A stretch of 64,000 nucleotides of DNA from an uncultured Lachnospiraceae bacterium (GTDB lineage Bacteria > Bacillota > Clostridia > Lachnospirales > Lachnospiraceae). Position 1 is the stretch's first letter. Each line of letters starts with the position of its first letter. Positions 7,975 through 16,374 of this stretch are shown piece by piece. A program made the position numbers and the translations under genes. The notes under the pieces are model-generated. The model ran no database searches. It worked only from the letters and a program-made list of their open reading frames with translations, and was not told the origin of the DNA. The DNA lies in assembly GCA_947626395.1 (NCBI GenBank), contig CANQRU010000002.1, positions 1 to 64,000 on the forward strand, read 5' to 3'.

Positions 7975-8379
7975 ATGAAAACAAGGGTAACTTTAGAAAC
8001 AAATACAGGTTTTCGAGTAGAGCGAAACGAGCTGCAGGGCGACGTTGTAGTGGCCGTAGCCTTCACGAAAAGAAACGAGAATTTAACAGAAGCCAGGCTG
8101 GCCGCCATTGGCCCACTTAATAAGGAATTTGTAAGAAACTTCGGAGTGGCCTCCGTTTCCGTACTTGAAAAAGCAATACAGGATCACCCGGAGGAGTCCG
8201 CAACCTTCGCTAAAACCTTCGCGAAGGCGATATGCCAGCAGATTAAAAAGCTGGGCCTTGAGAGCGAGGCGAGCGGCGGACTGGCTGGTGGCCTTAAGGA
8301 ACAGGAAGTAAGCAAGCGCGGCCAGAAGGCGATCCGCAAGGCGGCCGGAGTATTGGCGAAGGGAGGCCGGAACACTTGA
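7975..8379 (+). CDS. Phage protein of unknown function
   Basis: This 134-residue soluble protein has a beta-rich N-terminal half (TRVTLETNTGFRVERNEL, VVVAVAFTKRN) and a helical, Lys-rich C-terminus. I recognise no family. The ATG follows AGGAGG, and the frame overlaps the HNH gene by 4 nt, so they are probably coupled. It lies within the stretch that separates the helicase fragments. Confidence 0.6.
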   Translation: MKTRVTLETNTGFRVERNELQGDVVVAVAFTKRNENLTEARLAAIGPLNKEFVRNFGVASVSVLEKAIQDHPEESATFAKTFAKAICQQIKKLGLESEASGGLAGGLKEQEVSKRGQKAIRKAAGVLAKGGRNT

Positions 8380-8909
8380 AAATAATATGCCAGTATTGCG
8401 GCGCGGAGTTCCAGGCGAAGCCGTCGGCCGTAAAGAAGGGAAAGAAGTATTGCAGTAAGAGCTGTTACGACGCGGCCCAGTTTAAGGGAGTTGTAAAGCC
8501 CTGCGACTACTGCGGGAATCCGGTTAAAATTTCCCCTTCGTTGGTAAAGGAAAGAAACTTTTGCAGTAACGCCTGCCGGTTGGCATGGTTGAGCACTTAC
8601 GCAACGGAGCATCTAAACGTAAAAGGACACAGCGCCGGGCACAAGGCCCCGCACCTTACGGAGCTTAACCGGGAACGCAACCCGAAGCTCGCGCTTGAGC
8701 CGGATGCGGTAAAGCGCGGGACGTATAAGGCGAAGGAACACCGGAGACGAATGGAGGCCATTATAGGCCGGAGGTTAAGGCCGGACGAGGACGTCCACCA
8801 CATAAACGGAATACATGACGATAACCGGCCGGAAAATTTACAGATACTTTCACACACGGAACACATGCGGCTGCATTGGCGGATCGCAAAGGAAAAGGGG
8901 GTGGTCTAA
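8376..8909 (+). CDS. HNH homing-type endonuclease with two zinc ribbons
   Basis: The 177-residue protein starts with two four-cysteine zinc ribbons (ICQYCG with YCSKSCYD, and CDYCGN with FCSNACR), followed by an HNH nuclease domain (about 135-165) with DVHHINGIHDDNRPENL. This arrangement is typical of freestanding HNH homing endonucleases in phages, which nick or cut DNA and mobilise their own gene. It sits directly in front of the second helicase piece and could be responsible for the insertion that split the helicase. TTG 8376 is the start, with GGAGG upstream. Confidence 0.85.
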   Translation: MKIICQYCGAEFQAKPSAVKKGKKYCSKSCYDAAQFKGVVKPCDYCGNPVKISPSLVKERNFCSNACRLAWLSTYATEHLNVKGHSAGHKAPHLTELNRERNPKLALEPDAVKRGTYKAKEHRRRMEAIIGRRLRPDEDVHHINGIHDDNRPENLQILSHTEHMRLHWRIAKEKGVV

Positions 8910-8910
8910 A

Positions 8911-8964
8911 ATGACAAAAAGCGAGATTTCAGTAAAAAAAGGCTTCGGCTTTTTGTTTGAATAG
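8911..8964 (+). CDS. 17-codon frame holding the helicase segment before Walker A
   Basis: ATG 8911 has AAGGGGGTGG 6 nt upstream and encodes a 17-residue peptide ending in KKGFGFLFE, then TAG. In intact phage helicases of this kind the sequence GFGxLFE is followed directly by MGCGKT. Here TAG and two bases separate it from ATG 8967 (TAGTAATG), so the helicase frame is broken by what looks like a 5-nt insertion. Stop and start are close enough for translational reinitiation. Confidence 0.6.
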   Translation: MTKSEISVKKGFGFLFE

Positions 8965-8966
8965 TA

Positions 8967-10277
8967 ATGGGTTGTGGCAAGACATTAACAACAATAGCAG
9001 TAATGGGCGCAGCCTACCAGATGGGAGCCATAAAAAAAGTATTGATTGTAGCGCCGACTTCGGTCTGCAGCGTTTGGCCTAAAGAGTTCGACGAGTACGC
9101 AGACTTTAAATATAACGTAGCGGTCCTTTTGGGCGAGAAGCAGAAGCGGCTGGCGACGCTTCGCAGCCTTGACGCCTTCCCTTTTAAGGCCCTTCGCGTA
9201 GCCGTTATAAACTACGAGAGCACCTGGCGCGAAGGCTTATACGAGGCCCTGCAGGAGTGGGCTCCGGATATGGTTATAGCGGACGAGAGCCAGCGGATCA
9301 AAGAGCCCAGCGCGAAGCAGAGCAAGGCGCTGCACCGGCTCGGCGATATTGCGAAGTATAAACTTATTCTTTCCGGGACGCCGATCCAGAATAACGCTAT
9401 TGATTTATTTTCACAGTACAGATTTTTAGACCCTACGGTCTTCGGAACGAATTTTTACGCTTTCCGCAGCCGGTACGCCATTATGGGCGGCTTTGACCGG
9501 CGCCAGATCGTAGGCTACAAAGACCTTGACAAGCTGATCCAGAAAGAGCACTCCATCGCGTACCGGGTAACAAAGGACGAGGCCCTGGACCTACCGGAGC
9601 AGACTTTTCTAAACCGGTATATCCCACTTGAGGGCGCGGCTAAAAACCTTTACGACCGTATAAAGCGGGACAGCTTCGCGGAGCTGGAGAACGGCGGCCA
9701 GATCACGGCGCCGACCGTTCTTACAAAGCTATTACGCCTGCAACAGTTTACAGGAGGTTTTATACAGGCCGACGAAGGCACCCGGCCGGAGCTTGTCTTT
9801 AAGGGCAAGATCGACGCCCTGGGGGATATATTGGACGATTACGTCATAGACGCCGGGAAAAAGCTGGTTATTTTCTGCCGGTTCCGGCCGGAAATAGACC
9901 TTATAGGCGAGGCCCTTAAAAAGCGCCGGATCAAGTACGCGGCCATCTTCGGAGACATTAAGATCGAGGATCGCGGGCCGATTGTAGCGGACTTCCAGAG
10001 CAACCCGGAAACGAAGGTATTCCTGGCCCAGATCGACACGGCCGGGCTGGGTATAACCTTAACGGCAGCAGATACCTGCGTTTATTACAGCGTAAATTTT
10101 AACTACGCGGCATACAGCCAGAGCCTGGCCCGTATTCACAGGATCGGCCAGCGGAACGCCTGCACCTACATTCATTTAGTAGTTGAGAAAAGCATAGACG
10201 AGACGGTCTTAAAGGCGCTGGCCCGGAAAGAGGACCTGGCGAAAACGGTCGTTGACGATTGGAGGCAGTATTTTTGA
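8967..10277 (+). CDS. SNF2-type DNA helicase/ATPase, C-terminal main piece
   Basis: The 436-residue protein begins exactly at the Walker A loop (MGCGKT, residues 1-6). It continues with VLIVAPTSVCSVWPKEF (motif Ia), ADESQRIK (DExx box, about 105-112), LSGTPIQNN (motif III, about 135-143) and ends with ITLTAADTCVYYSVNF and RIHRIGQRN (motifs V and VI). It is an ATP-driven superfamily 2 translocase probably acting in phage replication or recombination. The HQ motif is on the separate protein 6993-7376, and the residues normally before Walker A are in 8911-8964. With no ribosome binding site of its own it probably depends on coupling to 8911. Activity of the split form is uncertain. Confidence 0.88.
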   Translation: MGCGKTLTTIAVMGAAYQMGAIKKVLIVAPTSVCSVWPKEFDEYADFKYNVAVLLGEKQKRLATLRSLDAFPFKALRVAVINYESTWREGLYEALQEWAPDMVIADESQRIKEPSAKQSKALHRLGDIAKYKLILSGTPIQNNAIDLFSQYRFLDPTVFGTNFYAFRSRYAIMGGFDRRQIVGYKDLDKLIQKEHSIAYRVTKDEALDLPEQTFLNRYIPLEGAAKNLYDRIKRDSFAELENGGQITAPTVLTKLLRLQQFTGGFIQADEGTRPELVFKGKIDALGDILDDYVIDAGKKLVIFCRFRPEIDLIGEALKKRRIKYAAIFGDIKIEDRGPIVADFQSNPETKVFLAQIDTAGLGITLTAADTCVYYSVNFNYAAYSQSLARIHRIGQRNACTYIHLVVEKSIDETVLKALARKEDLAKTVVDDWRQYF

Positions 10278-10540
10278 AAACTTTTGCAATTATTCATTAC
10301 AGCGAAGATTTTGTAAATTGCGTAGGAATTACGACCGATTACCACAAGGCCGTCGGTATTGCCTACGACTACGCCTGCGAGCTTATAGAGGACGACGGCG
10401 AAGATGGAACCATATCGCCCCTTTATGAGCTTAACGGACAAACCGGCCTGGGCTTAACGGTTCGGAGCAGAGACAGGATAACAATTATAGCCCGCATATT
10501 TATTTTGAGCCATGAGGCCGAGGAGGGAAAAGACAGGTGA
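10274..10540 (+). CDS. Small phage protein, unknown
   Basis: An 88-residue acidic protein starts at TTG 10274 with GGAGG 9 nt upstream, overlapping the helicase stop by 4 nt. It has alternating beta and helical segments (AIIHYSEDFVNCVGI, AVGIAYDYACELIEDD). No family is recognised. Position suggests co-translation with the helicase. Confidence 0.55.
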   Translation: MKTFAIIHYSEDFVNCVGITTDYHKAVGIAYDYACELIEDDGEDGTISPLYELNGQTGLGLTVRSRDRITIIARIFILSHEAEEGKDR

Positions 10541-10746
10541 ACATAGAGAGCGCATACGCAAAAGTAAACAGGAACCTGGACGGAAAAGGGCGGCTTATTC
10601 TTCCGAAGGATCTGCGGGAGGCGGCCGGGTGGATGCCGGACGAGCCGGTCGAGGTTGGGCTTGTAAAGGTTGGCGGCAGAAAAGCGATGCTTATTATAGC
10701 AGCCTTTACGGACGATCCAGAGATAGACCCCAGCGCCGGGGAATAG
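10537..10746 (+). CDS. AbrB/SpoVT-like transition-state regulator domain protein
   Basis: This 69-residue protein has the swapped-hairpin AbrB pattern: VNRNLDGKGRLILPKDLREA followed by hydrophobic strands VEVGLVKVGGRKAMLII. Such proteins bind DNA as dimers and often act as antitoxins or regulators. GTG 10537 overlaps the previous gene by 4 nt. A second AbrB-like gene is at 50101-50274. No toxin partner is seen beside it. Confidence 0.65.
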   Translation: MNIESAYAKVNRNLDGKGRLILPKDLREAAGWMPDEPVEVGLVKVGGRKAMLIIAAFTDDPEIDPSAGE

Positions 10747-10784
10747 GCGATCACATAGAAAAAGCCAGGAAGGAGGTAAAGGCC

Positions 10785-11135
10785 ATGAAGCAGACCGAGC
10801 AAAGGCCAGTTTGTAGGGATTGCCGCTACATGGAGCCGGAGAACCACAGGAACGGCAGGAACATTTTTTATTGCAGCCACCCGGAAGCGAAAACCGAGTG
10901 CCTGCCGCAGCGGATCATCACCCGGAGCAGGAGCGACACGATCCCGACAAAGACAGCACCGAAGCGGTGCCCGCTTACGCCGGAGGACCACCCGTCAAAA
11001 AACCATTGTAAAAATTGCGAGTACGCGGACGGCTACGGCGGCCTCGACGGCTTCACCTGCAGAGCAAAGCGGGAAGGCATACGGGGCGAACAGTACGGCT
11101 GTAATTATTTCAGCCAGAGAAAAAAGGAGGACTAA
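10785..11135 (+). CDS. Cysteine-rich zinc-finger phage protein
   Basis: A 116-residue protein with AGGAGG 9 nt before the ATG. It carries CRDCRYME and FYCSHPEAKTEC in the N-terminal half and CKNCEYADG with FTCRAKREG and YGCNYF in the C-terminal half, so it probably forms two zinc-binding knuckles. No catalytic motif is seen. It may be a nucleic-acid-binding accessory protein. Confidence 0.65.
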   Translation: MKQTEQRPVCRDCRYMEPENHRNGRNIFYCSHPEAKTECLPQRIITRSRSDTIPTKTAPKRCPLTPEDHPSKNHCKNCEYADGYGGLDGFTCRAKREGIRGEQYGCNYFSQRKKED

Positions 11136-11137
11136 AA

Positions 11138-11581
11138 GTGAGCGATATTTTTACATTGATTGACAACTACAAAGAGCTGCTGGACGAGAAGGACCGGCTT
11201 AAGGACGCCACGACGGAAAACAATAAAGCCCTTGAGGACGCCCGGAAAGAGCTGGCCCAGGCCATGATCGACGCGGAGAGCCCGAAGGTAAGCCGTAACG
11301 GTTTTCTTTACAGCTTGCAGGATAAGACCCGGTACAGCAAGATCGGCGGGTGCGACGAGGAGGCCTTTTTTGCCACCCTTGAGGAGAACGGGCTCGGCGA
11401 CATTATTAAGCGGACGGTCAACGCCCAGACGCTGCAGGGCGCGATGGCCGCAGCAGCCGAGGAGAACGACGGGGAGCTGCCGGAGGAGTACGAGGACTAT
11501 ATAAACGTCTACCAGTATTACGACGTACAGAAGCGCCGGGAAACCAACAAAGCAGCGAAGAACGCAAAGAAGGGAGCTTAA
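11138..11581 (+). CDS. Coiled-coil early phage protein, unknown
   Basis: The 147-residue protein begins with a predicted coiled coil (about 1-48, IDNYKELLDEKDRLKDATTE) and ends in a Lys-rich tail. In size and layout it resembles Gp157-like and other early phage coiled-coil proteins, but I see no diagnostic motif. GTG 11138 has AAGGAGG upstream. It lies in a run of genes leading to the putative SSB, so a recombination or replication role is possible. Confidence 0.6.
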   Translation: MSDIFTLIDNYKELLDEKDRLKDATTENNKALEDARKELAQAMIDAESPKVSRNGFLYSLQDKTRYSKIGGCDEEAFFATLEENGLGDIIKRTVNAQTLQGAMAAAAEENDGELPEEYEDYINVYQYYDVQKRRETNKAAKNAKKGA

Positions 11582-11585
11582 AAGC

Positions 11586-12026
11586 ATGGAAGGACAGTAC
11601 GAGCTGGATCTGCGCTTAGACTACGAGCGCGACTTAAAGACCAACTTAACCCAGGTTATACACTTCGCCGGGGAGCAGCGGAAGCACGACCTGGAGGAGA
11701 ACGGGCGCCCGCTTCGCCGGGTAGAGAGCACACAAGAGGGCTACGGGATCGCGGCCCAGGCCTTCGTAAAGGTCACCGGTAAACACAAGATATTAAAGGG
11801 CCAGATGGACGACTTTCTGAAACTTTTGGACGCCGGAGACGACGCCGCCAGCATCGCCGGGCAGATTTACAACGCCTGCCTGGAGCTTTCCACGGAGTCA
11901 ACGCTTATGGCGGCAGAGGCCGAGCGGATATTAAAGGACCTTTATTACACGACGCCGAGGACGCCGCTGGAGGAGTTCCAGGACGCCGAGGCCGAGGACT
12001 ACGACGGAGAGGAGGACCAGGAGTAA
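11586..12026 (+). CDS. Early phage protein, unknown
   Basis: A 146-residue acidic, largely helical protein with a C-terminal tail rich in Asp and Glu (AEAEDYDGEEDQE). No family is recognised. It is followed without gap by the next gene (TAA then ATG), so the group 11138-13179 is likely one translational block. Confidence 0.6.
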   Translation: MEGQYELDLRLDYERDLKTNLTQVIHFAGEQRKHDLEENGRPLRRVESTQEGYGIAAQAFVKVTGKHKILKGQMDDFLKLLDAGDDAASIAGQIYNACLELSTESTLMAAEAERILKDLYYTTPRTPLEEFQDAEAEDYDGEEDQE

Positions 12027-12365
12027 ATGGCAGGAGTAGGAGTGCAGGAAAAGAAGATCGTAACCGTTACCACGACGGACGGCCAGACGATAAACAGCGG
12101 AGATATTTTGGCGTTGAGCATTAAGGGGCAGGACATTGTCTGCAGGTTTTCAAAGTTGGATAATAACAGCTATTTTGAAACTTTCCCGCTGATCAGCAGC
12201 GGAGGGAAAACGCCGGTAAGATACCGGCTGCAGAGCATTGTGACCTGCTTTAAGGTTAAGAGCTTCGAGGTAGACGCCACGGAACAGGCACTGAAGGAAG
12301 CGGCGAAGGCCGCAGCGGATCACGCCGACCAGGACACGCTGGCACCGGCGACAGAAGCAGAGTAA
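12027..12365 (+). CDS. Early phage protein, unknown
   Basis: A 112-residue protein with a beta-rich core (KIVTVTTTDGQTINSGDILAL, QDIVCRFSKLDN) and a helical Ala-rich acidic tail. It starts at the ATG right after the previous stop, with CCAGGAG just upstream. I recognise no family. Its place just before the putative SSB suggests a nucleic acid role, without proof. Confidence 0.55.
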   Translation: MAGVGVQEKKIVTVTTTDGQTINSGDILALSIKGQDIVCRFSKLDNNSYFETFPLISSGGKTPVRYRLQSIVTCFKVKSFEVDATEQALKEAAKAAADHADQDTLAPATEAE

Positions 12366-12381
12366 AGAGGAGGACACCATA

Positions 12382-13179
12382 ATGGCAAAGAACGAATTAA
12401 CAGTAACGGCGGAGAAATTTAACCTTGTTACCTTGACCGGCGACCTTGCGGAAGCCGTAGCGGAGGAGATGGACGGCCTCGGCTCTATTCCCTTCGACCG
12501 CGTAAAGATACCTTCCGGCGGCGGCCTTGCCTTTGAGCTTCCGGGCGACACCGAGGAGGACACGGAGAGCGCCACGGAGCTGATCGGCGTTATTTTGGAC
12601 CATAACCCCGTAAACGCCTACTGGGCGGAGAAGTTCAGCGGCGGGAACGAGCAGCCGGACTGCAGCAGCTACGACGGGAAGCAGGGCGTCGTAAGAGCGA
12701 CCGGCGAGATCAGAAGCTGCGAAACTTGCCCTTATAACCGGTTCGGAAGCGACGGAGCCGGGAAGGCCTGCAAGAACGTCCACCGCGTTTATATTTTGCG
12801 GGAGAATAACCCGGTGCCGCTTGTTTTGAGCCTTCCGCCGACCAGCCTTAAATATATGCGGGACTACATCGGGAAGCGGGTACTTCTTAAAGGGTTCCGG
12901 TGCTGGCAGGTCTTAACGAAGATTACGCTTAAGAAGGAAAAGAGCCGCGACGGCATCACTTACAGCCGGGCCGTCTTCGCGTTCCTTGACAAGTTGAGCC
13001 CGGAGCAGGCCCAGATGGCGGCGGCCATGCGCGAGGTAGTAAAGGCGACTTCCCGGCAGATCGACATCGCCGACGACTACCAGGCAGGCCCGGCCGCCGA
13101 TCCGGCAGCACCGAAGGCGGGCCCGGACGGCTTTATGAACGTACCGGAAGGATCGGACGAGGAGCTGCCCTTTAATTAA
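12382..13179 (+). CDS. Putative single-stranded DNA-binding protein
   Basis: This 265-residue protein has a beta-rich core (about 80-215) with a cysteine cluster (CSSYDGK, IRSCETCPYNRFGSDGAGKAC) and an acidic C-terminus, EGSDEELPFN, that copies the DxxxPF tip by which bacterial SSB proteins recruit partners. It lies two genes before the primase/helicase, whose own C-terminus ends in QEELPF. I therefore infer an SSB-like role in replication. It does not look like a canonical 110-residue OB-fold SSB, and the cysteines suggest bound zinc. AGGAGG precedes the ATG. Confidence 0.6.
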   Translation: MAKNELTVTAEKFNLVTLTGDLAEAVAEEMDGLGSIPFDRVKIPSGGGLAFELPGDTEEDTESATELIGVILDHNPVNAYWAEKFSGGNEQPDCSSYDGKQGVVRATGEIRSCETCPYNRFGSDGAGKACKNVHRVYILRENNPVPLVLSLPPTSLKYMRDYIGKRVLLKGFRCWQVLTKITLKKEKSRDGITYSRAVFAFLDKLSPEQAQMAAAMREVVKATSRQIDIADDYQAGPAADPAAPKAGPDGFMNVPEGSDEELPFN

Positions 13180-13249
13180 ACAGCAGTACAGCGGGGGAGG
13201 GGCTCCGGCCCTTCCCACCGTTAAGCAATAAGGACGGAGGTGCGGCGGT

Positions 13250-13621
13250 ATGAAACGAGTATATATTATTTCCCGCTACCGAGCGAGCACAGCGCGGGAG
13301 AGAAGATTTAACGAACGGGTGGCGCGGTATTTCTGCCGCCGGATTGTAGAGGCCGGAGCCCAGCCGGTGGCCCCGCATTTATTCTATACCCAGTTTATAG
13401 ACGATAACGATCCAGAGGACCGGCGCCGGGGCTTGCGCTTCGGCCTTGAGGATCTGCAGCAGGCCGACAGCTTTTTAATTGTTATTATAGACGGCCAGAT
13501 CAGCGAGGGCATGGCCGGAGAGCTTACTGAGCTTTCCAGGGGCCACGGCCCGCAGCGGGGGCACTTGATAAGCCTCACGCACAAGGAAGCGGAAAAACGG
13601 TTAAGGGCGGTGGGGTTATGA
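13250..13621 (+). CDS. DUF4406 / nucleoside deoxyribosyltransferase-like protein
   Basis: A 123-residue protein with the pattern VYIISRYRA at the N-terminus, then an alpha/beta fold with APHLFYTQF, GLEDLQQADSFLIVIIDGQIS and GMAGEL. These match the phage DUF4406 family, related to nucleoside 2-deoxyribosyltransferases. Such proteins may act in nucleotide metabolism or modification, but the family function is not firmly known. It overlaps the next gene by 4 nt. Confidence 0.7.
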   Translation: MKRVYIISRYRASTARERRFNERVARYFCRRIVEAGAQPVAPHLFYTQFIDDNDPEDRRRGLRFGLEDLQQADSFLIVIIDGQISEGMAGELTELSRGHGPQRGHLISLTHKEAEKRLRAVGL

Positions 13622-16374
13622 CACAGCAGCAGGAGGTCAATATAGACCAGATCGTCGATTATACGGCGGAGTATTCAAGCTACATAAAAAAGCATAAGAT
13701 CACCGGAGACCAGCTGGTCGGCGTTTGCCCTTTCCACGACGACAAAAAAGAGAGCTTCACAGCGAACCTTAAGAACGGACAGTGGCACTGCTTCGCCGAG
13801 GACCGGAGCGGGAATTTTATAACATTCTACGCGGAAATAAACGGCATAGACACAAAGGAAGCCTATAAGCAGATACTGGAGAAATACGGCGCCCTGGAGC
13901 CGCCAGAGAGCCGCAGGAAGGCCGAGAAGGCACCGGGCCCGGAGTCCTACACCCTGGAGGAGTACGCCTTTAATAAGCGGCTTCCGGTTGACTTCCTTAA
14001 GGACACCTGCGGGATCACGACGGGAAAAGACCGGGATAAAAAGAGCTTCGTAAAGATGCCGTACTTTAACGAGGAAAAAACAGACTTCATTTTCCGCAAG
14101 CGGTACGCGCATAAAGAATTTAGATGGAGCTGGGGCAGTTCCGGGAAGTTGATCCTTTACGGAGACTGGCGGCTGCCGGAGATACGCAAGGCGGGCTGGG
14201 CTATTTTGGTAGAGGGCGAGAGCGACACCCAGACCCTGTGGTGGTTGAAGTTCCCGGCGTTGGGCGTTCCCGGAGCGGCAAACTTTAAGGCGAAGATGGT
14301 CCCGAAGTTGCAGGATCTGCGGCTTTATATTCACGTTGAGCCGGACAAGGGCGGCGAGACATTCCTGCAGAAGGTAACACAGACATTAAAAGAGGCGGAG
14401 TTTATAGGCGAGGTTTACACCTGGAGCTGCCAGGGGATGGGCGTAAAGGACCCTTCCCAGCTTTTCCTGGAGCGCGGAGGCGTTGACGACGGGGACAAGC
14501 AGGTCCAGGAGCTTATAAACGGAGCACTTAAAGCAGCGAAGAAAATAGACCTTGATAAGCTGGCCGACACGATCCCGGAGGCCGTAAAGGGGGCGCCGGT
14601 AAACCTTCGGCAGCCCGCCGGGTGGATATACGGCGAGGGCGGCATCCGCAGGATCGACGAAAAAACCAGCATACCGGCGCTCGTTTGCCGGACGCCGATT
14701 ATATTAACACAACGGCTCCGGAGCATGGAGACCGGCGAGGAGAAAATAGAGATTGCATTTAAGAGGGACGACGCCTGGCACAAGGCGATCTTTCCCAGAT
14801 CGACCATATTTACGGCGCGGAGTATAACGGTACTTTCCGACTTAGGCTGCACGATCACCAGCGAGAACGCGAAGCAGGTGGTCCGCTTCCTTGAGGCATT
14901 GGAGGCCGAGAACATAGACGTTATAGACAAGGCCGACAGCACCGGCACCCTGGGCTGGCAAAGTAAAGGCCGGTTCCTTCCGGGACACGGCGACGACATT
15001 ATATTAGACATTGAGCCATCGCTGCGGGGATGGGCGGCGGCCTACCACTATAACGGCACCTTCGATGAATGGAAGGCCACCATGAAGCCGCACCGCGAGC
15101 GCGACAAGTTCCGCTTTATTATGGCGGCCAGCTTCGCGGCCCCGCTTCTTAGGATATTACAGCAGCGTATATTTTTTGTTTATAACTGGGGCGGATCAAA
15201 GGGCGGAAAGACCGCAGCCCTTAAGGCGGCATTGAGCGCCTGGGGAGACCCGGACCGGCTTATGGTAAATTTCAACGCCACACAGGTCGCGCTTGAGCGT
15301 ATGGCCGGTTTTTATAACGACCTTCCGATGGGCATAGACGAGCGGCAGCTTGCAGGCCAGAAGCAGGAGAACCTGGAGAAGATCGTATACATGATAGCAA
15401 GCGGCACAGGACGCGCCAGGGGCAGCAAGGGCGGCGGCCTGCAGGCATTGAACACATGGCGGACCATAGCGCTGGCCACCGGCGAGGAGCCATTAAGCAC
15501 AGAGACCACACAGACCGGCGTAAGCACCCGTGTCCTTGAGATATACGGCGGACCTTTTGACGACGAAAAGAGCGCCAGCCTTATGCACCAGCAGGCCCCG
15601 CAAAATTGCGGCTGGGCCGGGCCGGAGTTCATACGCCGAGTTTTGCAGACCGACGAGCAGAGCATCCGGGACGAGTACGCCAGCTTAAGCGAGGAAGTAT
15701 ACAAGATCGCGAACGGCACCAGCGGCGCACACATAGCCGGGATCACGGCCGTCACGCTTGCGGACGCCATGATCGAGGACTGGCTTTTTAACCCGGACCC
15801 GGAGGCCGTAGAGCCCGCAGGAGAAAAGCTGCAGCTTACGATCACACCGGCAGCCAGGACAAGGGCGCTGCAGATGGCCGAGGCGATCATAAAGGAACAG
15901 CTTGCCAGCGGCACCGGCGACGTCAACGAACACGCGACACAATTTATAGTTGATTGGATATTGAGCAATAAAAGCCAGTTCGGAGAGAAGGCCATAGGCA
16001 CCTGCCTCGGCACCTTGAGCGCGGACGGCCGGAAGGCCTATATATTCCCTTCGCTTCTTAACCAGGCATTAACAAAGGCCGGGTACAGCCCGCGGAAAAC
16101 GCAAAAGTACCTGGCGGACCAGGGGATCATAACGGCCGCACCGAAAACCGGAGGCGGCAAAGTTTACAGCATTACAAAATGGTTTGATAACCGTACCTGC
16201 CGTTTCGTCGAGTTTGATATAGGCCGCTTCGCAAAAAAGACCGACGCGCTGGACGAGGACGACGCGGCCGCGGCAATGCAGACCGCACCGGAAACAGACG
16301 AGAACGGCTTTATGGCAATGCCGGAGGGAGTAGAAACACCGTTTGACGGCGTACAAGAGGAGCTCCCCTTTTAA
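13618..16374 (+). CDS. Phage primase/helicase with CHC2-type zinc finger, TOPRIM and DUF927 ATPase
   Basis: The 918-residue replication protein has an N-terminal zinc site (Cys37, His40 in GVCPFHDDKKESF; Cys58 in QWHCFAEDRSGN), a TOPRIM-like domain (about 190-235, AILVEGESDTQTLWWL with LYIHVEPDKGG), and a DUF927-type helicase/ATPase (about 340-690). Walker A is GGSKGGKT (about 525-532) and the Walker B-like segment is MGIDERQLAG (about 570). It should prime and unwind phage DNA. The C-terminus ends in VQEELPF, like an SSB tip. The iteron-like stretch 16375-16699 follows directly, supporting a role as initiator. Start overlaps the preceding stop. Confidence 0.9.
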   Translation: MTQQQEVNIDQIVDYTAEYSSYIKKHKITGDQLVGVCPFHDDKKESFTANLKNGQWHCFAEDRSGNFITFYAEINGIDTKEAYKQILEKYGALEPPESRRKAEKAPGPESYTLEEYAFNKRLPVDFLKDTCGITTGKDRDKKSFVKMPYFNEEKTDFIFRKRYAHKEFRWSWGSSGKLILYGDWRLPEIRKAGWAILVEGESDTQTLWWLKFPALGVPGAANFKAKMVPKLQDLRLYIHVEPDKGGETFLQKVTQTLKEAEFIGEVYTWSCQGMGVKDPSQLFLERGGVDDGDKQVQELINGALKAAKKIDLDKLADTIPEAVKGAPVNLRQPAGWIYGEGGIRRIDEKTSIPALVCRTPIILTQRLRSMETGEEKIEIAFKRDDAWHKAIFPRSTIFTARSITVLSDLGCTITSENAKQVVRFLEALEAENIDVIDKADSTGTLGWQSKGRFLPGHGDDIILDIEPSLRGWAAAYHYNGTFDEWKATMKPHRERDKFRFIMAASFAAPLLRILQQRIFFVYNWGGSKGGKTAALKAALSAWGDPDRLMVNFNATQVALERMAGFYNDLPMGIDERQLAGQKQENLEKIVYMIASGTGRARGSKGGGLQALNTWRTIALATGEEPLSTETTQTGVSTRVLEIYGGPFDDEKSASLMHQQAPQNCGWAGPEFIRRVLQTDEQSIRDEYASLSEEVYKIANGTSGAHIAGITAVTLADAMIEDWLFNPDPEAVEPAGEKLQLTITPAARTRALQMAEAIIKEQLASGTGDVNEHATQFIVDWILSNKSQFGEKAIGTCLGTLSADGRKAYIFPSLLNQALTKAGYSPRKTQKYLADQGIITAAPKTGGGKVYSITKWFDNRTCRFVEFDIGRFAKKTDALDEDDAAAAMQTAPETDENGFMAMPEGVETPFDGVQEELPF

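Noticed and set aside
7369-8909. Group I or II intron in the helicase gene
   Set aside because: The insert holds three tightly overlapping genes with ribosome sites, and I cannot fold intron core motifs at its ends. An HNH-linked insertion is more likely.
8911-8969. Programmed frameshift joining GFGFLFE to MGCGKT
   Set aside because: Reaching the MGCGKT frame needs a -1 shift, but TGA lies in that frame just before, and no slippery heptamer is at the point. Stop-start coupling by TAGTAATG is simpler.
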